Part shown: positions 9,262 to 17,120 of the stretch, one piece after another
How positions within the stretch are numbered: the first letter of the stretch is position 1
How the letters are laid out: every line of letters starts with the position of its first letter
NCBI GenBank assembly: GCA_002389905.1
Contig: DGRE01000019.1
Location: forward strand, 1 to 64,000
Direction of reading: 5' to 3'
DNA length: 64,000 nucleotides
From: Hungatella sp. UBA4396
Lineage (GTDB): Bacteria > Bacillota > Clostridia > Lachnospirales > Lachnospiraceae
Made by a program: the position numbers and the translations under genes
The notes under the pieces: model-generated
The model's database searches: none
What the model saw: the letters and a program-made list of their open reading frames with translations, nothing else
What the model was told of the DNA's origin: nothing

Positions 9262-9264
9262 GAG

Positions 9265-9295
9265 AGGAGGATGGGAGTATATTTCCTCCTTTTCT
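9265..9295 (+). terminator. weak terminator-like hairpin
   Basis: AGGAGGA at 9265-9271 can pair with TCCTCCT at 9284-9290, followed by TTTCT. It lies in the 119-base gap between two operon genes and could partly terminate or separate transcripts. Confidence 0.4.
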
Positions 9296-9380
9296 ATTAT
9301 CCAAAAAGGAAGTATATGGTAAGATAGTTGGAAAGAAAGGTCCGCTGTTTCCCAGTGAAGGCGGAAAAAGGGTATGTATT

Positions 9381-10151
9381 ATGAAGCTATTGGTGATATC
9401 TGATATACACAGCAATATCTGGGCTCTGGAAAAGGTGCTGGAAACAGAACAGAATATTGATTTATTATGCTGTGCAGGGGACCTGGTGGATTATGGAACG
9501 GCTCCCCGGGAGGTGATAGACCGCATCGGGCAGTGTGGGTCCAGAGTGGTGGTTCAGGGCAATCATGACCGCCACACGGCTAATACCTGGAGACAGGGAA
9601 AGTTCCAGGATGCAGCTCCTGAGGAATATAAATGGGTTCATCACAACTGCCGCAGGCTGGATGAAGACAGAATCAGTTTTCTGGAGCACCTTCCCATTCA
9701 TCAGACTTTTGAGGCCGATGGTTATGTCTACATGATACAGCATCAGTATGACCACGCCTATGGAACCATTGAAAGCCGGTATCAGTTTGAAGAATTCTGG
9801 AAAAAACACGCCGGACAGGAATACGCTGACAGCAAAAAGAGGCGGATGATATTCGGCCATACCCACCGCCCCTGCGTTCACGTTCTGGATCAGGATATGA
9901 TGTGGCTCAATCCGGGAAGCGTTTCTTACCGCAGGCCCGATGATCCGGAAAAGACCGCTCACTATATGGTCATTGAGGGTGGAGAAATCCGCTTCTGCCG
10001 CGTTCCCTATGACAGAAGCCAGCCGTTAAAGGAGGCCAGGGAACTGAACAGGATTCATGGAATGATGGAAACAGAGCTTCAGGATTTCTTCTTCTTTTTC
10101 GGTGATGCGAAAACCACAAGAGATCCGCTTCCGGCAGAAGATGAACAATAA
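9381..10151 (+). CDS. calcineurin-like metallophosphoesterase
   Basis: A 256-residue cytoplasmic metallophosphoesterase with the family motifs in order: SDIHSN (residue 7 on), GDLVDYG, GNHDRH and GHTHRP, then NPGSVS. These supply the ligands of a two-metal centre that hydrolyses phosphomono- or diesters. It lies in the same direction as the importer operon, downstream of the PhnP-like gene. Substrate unknown; together with its neighbours it suggests stepwise dephosphorylation of a sugar or polyol phosphate. Confidence 0.85.
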   Translation: MKLLVISDIHSNIWALEKVLETEQNIDLLCCAGDLVDYGTAPREVIDRIGQCGSRVVVQGNHDRHTANTWRQGKFQDAAPEEYKWVHHNCRRLDEDRISFLEHLPIHQTFEADGYVYMIQHQYDHAYGTIESRYQFEEFWKKHAGQEYADSKKRRMIFGHTHRPCVHVLDQDMMWLNPGSVSYRRPDDPEKTAHYMVIEGGEIRFCRVPYDRSQPLKEARELNRIHGMMETELQDFFFFFGDAKTTRDPLPAEDEQ

Positions 10152-10175
10152 TTTTTAAGAAAAGGGGAAATAGAG

Positions 10176-10877
10176 ATGATGACTTACCGGCGTTATCCCA
10201 TGAAGGGAATTGCTAATTTCAGGGACCTGGGAGGATATTCGTGTAACGGCGGCATGACAAAATGGGGGGTATTTTTCCGCAGTACCAGCCTTCATAAAGC
10301 AGTGGAGGAGGATGTGGAGGTCATGGAGCGGGTGGGAATTTCCCGTATTCTGGATCTGCGCTATCCTGGGGAGAGGGAAGAAAAGCCGGATGTGCCGGTC
10401 AAGGGTGCTGACTGGATGGGAATTTCTCTGCTGGGAACCATACCGGTGGAGGACCTTGATGTCAATGATGAGGAAGAGGATACAAAGACTCTGATCAACA
10501 TGTACCGTCAGATTATAGCCAGTTCCAGAGCTGAGATAAAGGATTCGGTTCAGGCCATGATTCAGGCTGAGGGTCCGGCCCTGTTCCACTGTGCGGCCGG
10601 GAAGGACAGAACCGGGATTTTAGCCATGCTGCTTTTAGGGGCAGTGGGAGTGGGCCGGGAAGACATTATAGCAGATTATGAAATGAGCCACCACTATATC
10701 AGAAGCTTTACAGAGGATATTTCCGGATCTCATGGCAGCAATATGCAGAAGCTGCTTGACGAGATTGTGGAGGAATGGGGATCTGTTACAGGGTTCTTAC
10801 AGGAGTGCGGTATTTCTCAAAAAGAGCTGTCCCGCCTCAATGAAAAATTTGTGATACCCTGTGATATTGGGGAGTAA
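10176..10877 (+). CDS. protein-tyrosine/dual-specificity-type phosphatase
   Basis: A 233-residue Cys-dependent phosphatase of the Siw14/Tyr-phosphatase 2 type. The signature HCAAGKDRTG near residue 138 contains the catalytic Cys and the phosphate-binding Arg. The N-terminal NFRDLGGY motif is typical of this bacterial group. The start is the ATG at 10176, after an AAAGGGG site. Some relatives act on small phosphorylated molecules (inositol phosphates, phospholipids) rather than on proteins; its place in a catabolic operon favours such a role. Confidence 0.82.
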   Translation: MMTYRRYPMKGIANFRDLGGYSCNGGMTKWGVFFRSTSLHKAVEEDVEVMERVGISRILDLRYPGEREEKPDVPVKGADWMGISLLGTIPVEDLDVNDEEEDTKTLINMYRQIIASSRAEIKDSVQAMIQAEGPALFHCAAGKDRTGILAMLLLGAVGVGREDIIADYEMSHHYIRSFTEDISGSHGSNMQKLLDEIVEEWGSVTGFLQECGISQKELSRLNEKFVIPCDIGE

Positions 10878-10913
10878 AGGAATAAGCTTAGAAGGAAAGA
10901 GAGGCTTTGAAAG

Positions 10914-11888
10914 ATGGAATTGAAGCAAGCGGTTGAAGCTATTGTAAAAGGCGGGAATTGGAAAGGGCCTGAAATACCGGGAGACATTCCTCACGGAGAC
11001 ATGCCGGGGGATAAGGTTGAAATTGGAGAAGTACATATTAAGAAGGCCAATACTATTTTTCCGGAGCTGTTATTAAAGCTGTCAGAGATGTTAGAAAAAC
11101 GGAAAACGGAAAAAGTGGTTCTGACCGTATGCGGCGGCTCAGGCGTGGGAAAATCAGAGATCGCTTCCTTGCTGTCTTATTATTTTAATCAGCTTGGTAT
11201 TGGAAGTTACACCCTTTCGGGAGACAATTATCCCCACAGGATTCCAAAGTATAACGACGCGGAACGGCTTCATATATTTCGGGAATCTGCCCTGAAAGCC
11301 ATGGTAAAGGCCGGGACCTTTGATGAAGAGAAATTTCAGGTCATCCATCAGTTTCAAAAGGAAGGTGACGATGCCAATACAGCCCATGTTAAGGAATATC
11401 CCTGGTATGAGTCCTATTTATCAGGAGGAAGGGAAGGGCTGAGAAGTTACCTTGGAACCGTTAAGGAAATTGCCTTTGATGAAATAGAGGATATTTTAAC
11501 CCAGTTTAAAAGCGGAAAAGAAGAGATATGGTTAAAGCATATGGGGAGAGAGGATACAGAGCTTTGGTACAGCAAGGTAGATTTCTCTCACATCAATATT
11601 TTAATCATTGAATGGACTCATGGAAACAGCAGCAATTATCGGGGAGTGGATATTCCGATTCTGTTAAACAGCACACCGGAGGAGACTTTGGCTCACCGGA
11701 GGGCCAGAAACAGGGATGGTGCCACAGACAGCCCATTTACCACTATGGTTTTGGAGTTAGAGCAGGCTATGCTGGAGGCCCAGGCCTCTAAAGCGGCTGT
11801 CATCCTTTCCAAAAGCGGGGAATTGCTGTCTTATGGGCAGTATTGCAGACAGATGGAAGAGAGCAAAGGAGGCAGTCATGACCAGTAA
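10914..11888 (+). CDS. P-loop small-molecule kinase, uridine kinase/PRK-like
   Basis: A 324-residue nucleotide-binding protein. The Walker A motif GGSGVGKSE is near residue 74, followed by SGDNYPHR, which recalls the substrate-side region of uridine kinase and phosphoribulokinase. A late RRARNRDG stretch could form the lid. It overlaps the next gene by 11 bases. Context suggests phosphorylation of a sugar or glycoside released in this pathway, but the substrate cannot be read from the sequence. Confidence 0.65.
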   Translation: MELKQAVEAIVKGGNWKGPEIPGDIPHGDMPGDKVEIGEVHIKKANTIFPELLLKLSEMLEKRKTEKVVLTVCGGSGVGKSEIASLLSYYFNQLGIGSYTLSGDNYPHRIPKYNDAERLHIFRESALKAMVKAGTFDEEKFQVIHQFQKEGDDANTAHVKEYPWYESYLSGGREGLRSYLGTVKEIAFDEIEDILTQFKSGKEEIWLKHMGREDTELWYSKVDFSHINILIIEWTHGNSSNYRGVDIPILLNSTPEETLAHRRARNRDGATDSPFTTMVLELEQAMLEAQASKAAVILSKSGELLSYGQYCRQMEESKGGSHDQ

Positions 11889-13587
11889 GAAGGCCGGAAA
11901 GTCCGTTGACAATGGGGTAATGCTCAATGCTTATCCCGACAGTATGGGCGGCACCTTGTCCCATATTGCTGATTTTTTAAAGAAACCGGAGATGGAAGAC
12001 GTATTCAGTTCCTTTTACATTCTGCCCAGCATTTTCAACACCGACCTGGACCGGGGATTTTCCGTCATTGATTATGGGCTGAATGAGCTGCTGGCAGACA
12101 GAAAGGATATGGAGGACTTAAAGAGCTTAGATATTGATCTGAAGCTGGATTTTATCTTAAACCATTCCTCCGTGCTGTCAAAACCCTTTCAGGATATTTT
12201 AAAGCACGGGGAAGAATCCAGGTACAGGGATTTCTTTATTGACTGGAACAAGTTCTGGAAAGGCCACGGAACTATGACAGAGGGCGGCTATATCCAGCCT
12301 GATGAAGCCCTTATAAAGGACATGTTTTTCCGGAAGCCTGGTCTGCCTATTTTAATGGTGCGCCTGCCTGACGGGAAAAATGTGCCTTACTGGAATACCT
12401 TTTATCAAGAAGTCCGGTACAAAGAGGTGGATGCCTGGGATTTGATTCAGGAAATGGAGATTCAGTATGCATCGGCAGAGCAATTGGCAGAGATCGCAAA
12501 CAAGGCCCTGGAAGAGGGTAAGAAGCCCTCTGAAATTGAGCTGGGAAAATATGAAACATATAAAGCTGGCCTGGTGGAACTGCTGGAATCAAGGCGGAAA
12601 TACCTTGGACAGATGGATTTGAATATTCAGTCCCCTCTGGTTTGGGAACATTATGACAACACCTTAAAAACTCTTTCTCAATACGGTGCTAAAATCGTGC
12701 GTTTGGATGCATTTGCATATGCGCCCAAGGCTCCCGGAGAAAAGAACTTTTTAAATGATCCGGGAACCTGGGATTTACTGAAACGGGTACAGGATTTGGC
12801 GGATCAGTACCACGTACAGCTTCTGCCGGAAATACACTCCAGCTACGGAGAAGGGACATTTGAACTGTTGTCTGAAAAAGGGTATATGACCTATGACTTT
12901 TTCCTTCCCGGCCTCATCATTCATGCCCTGGAAAGTGGCAGCGGGAAACATCTGGTGCGCTGGGCAAAGGAACTGCGGGAAAAGAAAATCAAAGTGGTAA
13001 ACATGCTGGGCTGTCACGACGGAATTCCTCTTTTAGACCTAAAGGGCTTGATTCCTGATGAGGAAATTGAGAAATTAATTGAGGCAGTTGTGAGCCGGGG
13101 CGGTTTTGTCAAAAACCTTCATGGACAGAAAAATGTCTATTATCAGGTAAATGCCACCTATTACAGCGCTCTTGGGGAAGATGACAAGAAGATGCTGTTT
13201 GCAAGGGCACTGCAGTTGTTTATGCCCGGAAAGCCCCAGGTTTGGTATCTGGATCTTTTCGCAGGCAAAAATGATTATGAAGCCGTAAAAAGAGCCGGTG
13301 CAGCCGGGCATAAGGAAGTGAACCGCACCAATCTGTCCAGGGGACAGGTGGAAGAGAAGCTGGGACTTGATGTGGTGAAAAAGCAGATTGAAATGCTGCG
13401 GTTTAGAAACAGCTTTCCGGCCTTTGGTTTTGATTCGGAAATGGAGATACAGGGTGATGGATCAAGGCTGGAGATTGCATGGAAAAATAACGGGTATGAA
13501 GCCAGGTTAAAGGCGGATTTGAAGACCAGCAAATATGAGATGACCGGGACTAATGAGGACGGAATGGTCTGTTTTGAACTTAACTGA
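11878..13587 (+). CDS. GH13 sucrose phosphorylase-like enzyme
   Basis: A 569-residue alpha-amylase-superfamily protein closest in motif pattern to sucrose/glucosylglycerate phosphorylases (GH13_18). VRLDAFAY contains the nucleophile Asp, EIHSSYG the acid/base Glu and GCHDG the transition-state Asp; LDFILNHSS is the first conserved region. Such enzymes split an alpha-glucoside with phosphate into glucose 1-phosphate and an acceptor. The ATG at 11878 follows AGGAGG and overlaps the kinase gene. Together with the phosphatases it may handle a phosphorylated glucoside. The exact acceptor is unknown. Confidence 0.8.
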   Translation: MTSKKAGKSVDNGVMLNAYPDSMGGTLSHIADFLKKPEMEDVFSSFYILPSIFNTDLDRGFSVIDYGLNELLADRKDMEDLKSLDIDLKLDFILNHSSVLSKPFQDILKHGEESRYRDFFIDWNKFWKGHGTMTEGGYIQPDEALIKDMFFRKPGLPILMVRLPDGKNVPYWNTFYQEVRYKEVDAWDLIQEMEIQYASAEQLAEIANKALEEGKKPSEIELGKYETYKAGLVELLESRRKYLGQMDLNIQSPLVWEHYDNTLKTLSQYGAKIVRLDAFAYAPKAPGEKNFLNDPGTWDLLKRVQDLADQYHVQLLPEIHSSYGEGTFELLSEKGYMTYDFFLPGLIIHALESGSGKHLVRWAKELREKKIKVVNMLGCHDGIPLLDLKGLIPDEEIEKLIEAVVSRGGFVKNLHGQKNVYYQVNATYYSALGEDDKKMLFARALQLFMPGKPQVWYLDLFAGKNDYEAVKRAGAAGHKEVNRTNLSRGQVEEKLGLDVVKKQIEMLRFRNSFPAFGFDSEMEIQGDGSRLEIAWKNNGYEARLKADLKTSKYEMTGTNEDGMVCFELN

Positions 13588-13609
13588 GAATTTTCTCCAT
13601 AAAATATAT

Positions 13610-13640
13610 GGCCTTTCACCGTAAGGTGGAGGGCCTTTTC
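13610..13640 (+). terminator. intrinsic terminator of the phosphoesterase/GH13 operon
   Basis: GGCCTTTCACC (13610-13620) pairs with GGTGGAGGGCC (13625-13635), with two G-U pairs and a GTAA loop, and is followed by TTTTC. It lies 22 bases after the GH13 stop codon. Confidence 0.8.
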
Positions 13641-13793
13641 ATTGTTTGCCCAGCGGATATATGGGAAGAAAGAGAATGATTGTTTTTAGAAACAGTTCCA
13701 ATTACAGCATAATCGTCGGAAAACAATTTAATGCTGTTAAAAAATAGTGGAAACAAGCTCTTAATGAGAAATTTTTTTGTTTATTATGCAATA

Positions 13794-13822
13794 TTGAAAT
13801 CAAGGGGAAAAACCAATATGAT
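13794..13822 (+). promoter_or_regulatory. sigma-A-type promoter of the nif operon
   Basis: TTGAAA (13794-13799) and TATGAT (13817-13822) are separated by 17 bases. Transcription would start near 13829, giving a leader of about 100 bases before nifH. No properly spaced sigma-54 promoter or NifA-type upstream site was found in the 345-base gap between 13588 and 13932, which otherwise holds only the terminator at 13610 and A/T-rich sequence. Confidence 0.6.
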
Positions 13823-13828
13823 TAATGC

Positions 13829-13932
13829 AACCTAAGTAGTCGACAAAACTTCAGGGAAACACACTGTTACAATGTGGTGGCACAGATATTTATCTGCTTG
13901 CTGCCTTTTTTTATTCTAAAGGAGGATATGCT
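13829..13932 (+). promoter_or_regulatory. structured nifH leader ending in a terminator-like hairpin (candidate attenuator)
   Basis: The predicted leader starts with a stem of CCTAAGT (13831-13837) against ACTT-c-AGG (13848-13855) with one bulged C and a 10-base loop. A second weak pairing is possible around 13860-13880. It ends with GGCA-CAGAT / ATCTG...TGCC (13879-13905) followed by seven T (13906-13912). The hairpin is directly ahead of the AAAGGAGG site of nifH. This is the arrangement expected for control by transcription antitermination. No known riboswitch class was recognised. Confidence 0.5.
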
Positions 13933-14751
13933 ATGAGACAGGTTGCTATCTATGGAAAAGGCGGAATCGGGAAATCAACAACAACACAGAATTTAACCGC
14001 AGGACTTGCAGAAATGGGAAAGCACATTATGATTGTAGGATGTGACCCTAAGGCTGATTCAACCAGATTGGTACTGGGCGGTCTGGCACAGAAAACAGTT
14101 CTTGATACTCTTCGTGATGAAGGAGATGACATTGAACTGGAAGCCGTCATGAAGGAAGGCTACGGCGGAATCAAAGGCGTGGAGTCAGGCGGTCCGGAGC
14201 CTGGGGTTGGATGTGCAGGACGCGGTATTATCACTTCCATTAACTTACTTGAACAGCTGGGAGCTTATACCGACGACCTGGACTATGTATTTTACGATGT
14301 TCTTGGTGACGTTGTGTGCGGCGGTTTCGCAATGCCCATTCGTGAAGGCAAGGCTCGGGAGATTTATATCGTATGTTCCGGCGAGATGATGGCACTTTAT
14401 GCAGCTAACAATATTTCTAAAGGTATTTCAAAATATGCCAAGTCCGGAGGGGTTCGCCTGGGTGGTCTGATCTGTAACTCCAGAAAGGTAGACAGGGAAG
14501 AGGATTTGGTTCAGGCGGTTGCTGCTAAGATAGGAACCCAGATGATTCATTTTGTTCCCCGTGATAATGCTGTACAAAGAGCAGAAATTCGCAAGCGCAC
14601 CGTTATTGACTTCTCGCCGGAGGAAACTCAGGCAGATGAGTACCGCCAGCTGGCAAGGAAGGTTGACAGCAACGAGATGTTTGTGATTCCAAACCCCATG
14701 AAAATTGAGGAGCTGGAAGAAATTCTGATGGAATATGGAGTAATGGACTGA
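13933..14751 (+). CDS. nifH: nitrogenase iron protein (dinitrogenase reductase)
   Basis: A 272-residue homodimeric Fe protein that passes electrons from ferredoxin or flavodoxin to the MoFe protein with ATP hydrolysis. The Walker A motif GKGGIGKS is at residues 8-15. The [4Fe-4S] ligands are Cys94 (GVGCAGRG) and Cys129 (DVVCGGF). Arg97 corresponds to the arginine that is ADP-ribosylated in some organisms, although control here is more likely by NifI1/I2. The start follows AAAGGAGG. It is the first gene of the operon and is preceded by a possible attenuator. Confidence 0.98.
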   Translation: MRQVAIYGKGGIGKSTTTQNLTAGLAEMGKHIMIVGCDPKADSTRLVLGGLAQKTVLDTLRDEGDDIELEAVMKEGYGGIKGVESGGPEPGVGCAGRGIITSINLLEQLGAYTDDLDYVFYDVLGDVVCGGFAMPIREGKAREIYIVCSGEMMALYAANNISKGISKYAKSGGVRLGGLICNSRKVDREEDLVQAVAAKIGTQMIHFVPRDNAVQRAEIRKRTVIDFSPEETQADEYRQLARKVDSNEMFVIPNPMKIEELEEILMEYGVMD

Positions 14752-14775
14752 TAATCCGCTGAGAGGAGAATGGAT

Positions 14776-15099
14776 ATGTTATTAGTGAGAGCGATTGTAA
14801 GGCCTGAAAAGTCGGGGTATGTGATGAAAGAAGCGTCAGAGGCCGGATTTCAGGCAGTGACAAAAATGGATGTATATGGGCGGGGCAAGCAGAAGGGTAT
14901 CCAGGTCGGCGATATTTATTATGATGAAATTCCCAAGGAAATGCTGCTGTTTTTCTGCAATGATGAAGATAAGGATGATCTGGTTAAGGTGATTTTAAGA
15001 ACAGCCAAAACCGGTGAAGGCAATTTCGGTGACGGACGTATTTTCGTTTCTCCTGTAGATGATGCTTACACCATCAGCAGCGGAAAGCAGGGACTTTGA
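14776..15099 (+). CDS. nifI1: nitrogenase PII-type regulator NifI1
   Basis: A 107-residue GlnB-family protein starting MLLVRAIVRPEKSG. The start at 14776 is chosen because its AGGAG is 7 bases upstream; the in-frame ATG at 14770 is too close. The segment around MDVYGRGKQKG contains the T-loop region and GDGRIFVSPVDDA the C-terminal PII signature. In methanogens and clostridia, NifI1 and NifI2 form a complex that binds the MoFe protein and switches nitrogenase off when ammonium is present, relieved by 2-oxoglutarate and ATP. Its place between nifH and nifD is the classic one. Confidence 0.93.
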   Translation: MLLVRAIVRPEKSGYVMKEASEAGFQAVTKMDVYGRGKQKGIQVGDIYYDEIPKEMLLFFCNDEDKDDLVKVILRTAKTGEGNFGDGRIFVSPVDDAYTISSGKQGL

Positions 15100-15126
15100 T
15101 GCAGTTTTCATGAGAGGAGAAAAGTG

Positions 15127-15510
15127 ATGAAGGAAGTAATGGCGTTTATCCGCACCAACAAGGTAAATGTGACGAAAAAGGCTTTAGCGGAAGGCGGTTT
15201 TCCGGCATTCACCTGCAGGCCGGTGTTGGGCAGAGGTAAAAAAAGTATTGATCCCCAGCTTTTATCCATTGTGATCCAGAATGGAGAACTGCCCTTGAAT
15301 ATGTCAGGAGAACATTTGACAGAAGCGTTTCGGCTGATTCCAAAGAGGGTTTTCACTGCCATAGTGGATGACAGTCAAGTGTCAAGCGTTGTGGAAATCC
15401 TGATCAAGGCCAATCAAACAGGCAATCCGGGAGACGGCAAAATATTTATTCTTCCGATTAATGAAGCATATACGGTCAGGAGCGGAGAAAAGACGGTAGA
15501 GGCTTATTAG
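15127..15510 (+). CDS. nifI2: nitrogenase PII-type regulator NifI2
   Basis: A 127-residue GlnB-family partner of NifI1. It starts MKEVMAFIRTNKVN and has the longer T-loop region typical of NifI2, ending with the PII signature GDGKIFILPINEA. The ATG at 15127 has AGAGGAG 7 bases upstream; an overlapping GTG at 15124 is less well placed. It lies 27 bases after nifI1 and 11 bases before nifD. It acts with NifI1 on the NifDK protein. Confidence 0.93.
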   Translation: MKEVMAFIRTNKVNVTKKALAEGGFPAFTCRPVLGRGKKSIDPQLLSIVIQNGELPLNMSGEHLTEAFRLIPKRVFTAIVDDSQVSSVVEILIKANQTGNPGDGKIFILPINEAYTVRSGEKTVEAY

Positions 15511-15521
15511 GAGGTAAAACC

Positions 15522-17120
15522 ATGGCAAAAGAAAGAGATGAATTATTAGATAAATACTCAGCGAGAGTATTTAAAAACAGAAAGAGTCATATTACCCAGC
15601 TGGAATTTGGTGACACACCAGATGAGATTGGGGCTAATACCCGGGCCATTCCGGGAATTGTAACTGCCAGAGGCTGCTGCTATGCAGGATGCAAAGGGGT
15701 TGTTGTGGGACCCATGAAGGATTCGGTTGTAATTACCCATGGGCCCATTGGATGTGCATTTTATTCATGGGGTACCAGAAGAAATAAAGCCAAGTCTTCC
15801 TATAAGGGAGAACCCAACTTTGTGCCATATTCTTTCTGTACCGACATGAAGGCACCGGATATCGTATTCGGCGGAGAGAAAAAGCTGGAGGCGGGAATTG
15901 ATGAGATCATGGAGCTGTTCAGTCCCAAATGTATCTTTATCTGTTCCACCTGTCCCATTGGTCTGATCGGTGACGATGTGCAGGCGGTTGCGCGCCGGGT
16001 TGAGGAAAAATACGGAATCACGGCAGTGGGGTATTCCTGCGAAGGCTATAAAGGCGTTTCTCAGTCTGCCGGACATCATATAGCCAATAACGGACTGATG
16101 CGCTATGTCATCGGAAAAGGCGAAATTGCTCCAAAAACCAAGTACAGCATTAACATCCTGGGCGAGTACAATATCGGCGGTGACGGCTGGGAGCAGGAGC
16201 GGATTTTGAAAAAAATAGGGTATGAGATCGTATCAATATTTACCGGAGACGGTTCCTACGAAACCATAAAAAATGCCCATTTGGCAGACTTGAATATTGT
16301 TATGTGCCACCGTTCCATTAACTATATTGCAGAAATGATGAAGACAAAATATGGAATCGACTGGCTGAAGGTTAACTTCATCGGTGTGGGAGGGACCTGC
16401 AAGTCTCTACGCATGATGGCAGAGTATTTCAATGATCCGGAGCTTACAAAGCGGACGGAGGAAGTAATTGCAGAGGAGCTTGCAGAGATTCAGGAGGATA
16501 TGGAGTATTACAAGTCCAAGCTGAAGGGCAAGACAGCCGGTATATTCGTAGGGGGCTCCAGATCTCACCATTATCAGCTTTTATTAAGGGATTTTGGCAT
16601 TGAGACTACTATTGCGGGATATGAGTTTGCACATAGAGATGACTACGAGGGCCGGGAAATTATTCCGCAGATTAAAGCGGACGCTGATTCCAAGAACATT
16701 GAAGAAATCACCGTTGAGCGGGAAGAGGGGTATACGGACCGCTATACGGAGGAGGAACTGGATAAACTGCGGGCCTCCCGCGTGGAACTGGATACTTATG
16801 ACGGAATGATCAAAGATATGAAAAAGGGCCACATGGTAGTGGATGATTACAATATGTTTGAAACTGACCGGCTGATTGAAGCATATAAGCCTGATATCTT
16901 CTTTTCCGGTATCAAAGACAAATATGCAATCCAGCATGGAGGCGTAGTTTCCAGACAGATGCATTCTTATGATTATTCAGGCCCTTATGCGGGATTCCGG
17001 GGTGCTGTTATTTTCGGCAGAGATGTGACCATGAGCCTGTACACCAATGCCTGGGCGCTGGTAAGTCCGCCATGGAAGACGAAACCCATGCTGGTAGGAA
17101 GTTTAGGAGGTGGAAGATAA
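15522..17120 (+). CDS. nifD: nitrogenase MoFe protein alpha chain
   Basis: A 532-residue alpha subunit carrying FeMo-cofactor and half of the P-cluster. P-cluster ligands are Cys52, Cys78 and Cys144. FeMo-cofactor ligands are Cys262 (VMCHRS) and His481 (MHSYDY); the substrate-site residues Gln181 and His185 (GVSQSAGHH) are present. An insert of about 50 residues (roughly 380-435) is the one characteristic of the Clostridium pasteurianum type. The loop GGSRSHH replaces GGLRPRH of Azotobacter but, as I recall it, is also seen in the clostridial protein. The stop codon overlaps the nifK start (TAATG). Confidence 0.97.
   Translation: MAKERDELLDKYSARVFKNRKSHITQLEFGDTPDEIGANTRAIPGIVTARGCCYAGCKGVVVGPMKDSVVITHGPIGCAFYSWGTRRNKAKSSYKGEPNFVPYSFCTDMKAPDIVFGGEKKLEAGIDEIMELFSPKCIFICSTCPIGLIGDDVQAVARRVEEKYGITAVGYSCEGYKGVSQSAGHHIANNGLMRYVIGKGEIAPKTKYSINILGEYNIGGDGWEQERILKKIGYEIVSIFTGDGSYETIKNAHLADLNIVMCHRSINYIAEMMKTKYGIDWLKVNFIGVGGTCKSLRMMAEYFNDPELTKRTEEVIAEELAEIQEDMEYYKSKLKGKTAGIFVGGSRSHHYQLLLRDFGIETTIAGYEFAHRDDYEGREIIPQIKADADSKNIEEITVEREEGYTDRYTEEELDKLRASRVELDTYDGMIKDMKKGHMVVDDYNMFETDRLIEAYKPDIFFSGIKDKYAIQHGGVVSRQMHSYDYSGPYAGFRGAVIFGRDVTMSLYTNAWALVSPPWKTKPMLVGSLGGGR

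Noticed and set aside
13878..13905. Sigma-54-like TGGCAC ... TTGC upstream of nifH
   Set aside because: The two elements are 14 bases apart instead of 5, and the TTGC lies inside the terminator hairpin. A sigma-A promoter with 17-base spacing is present instead.
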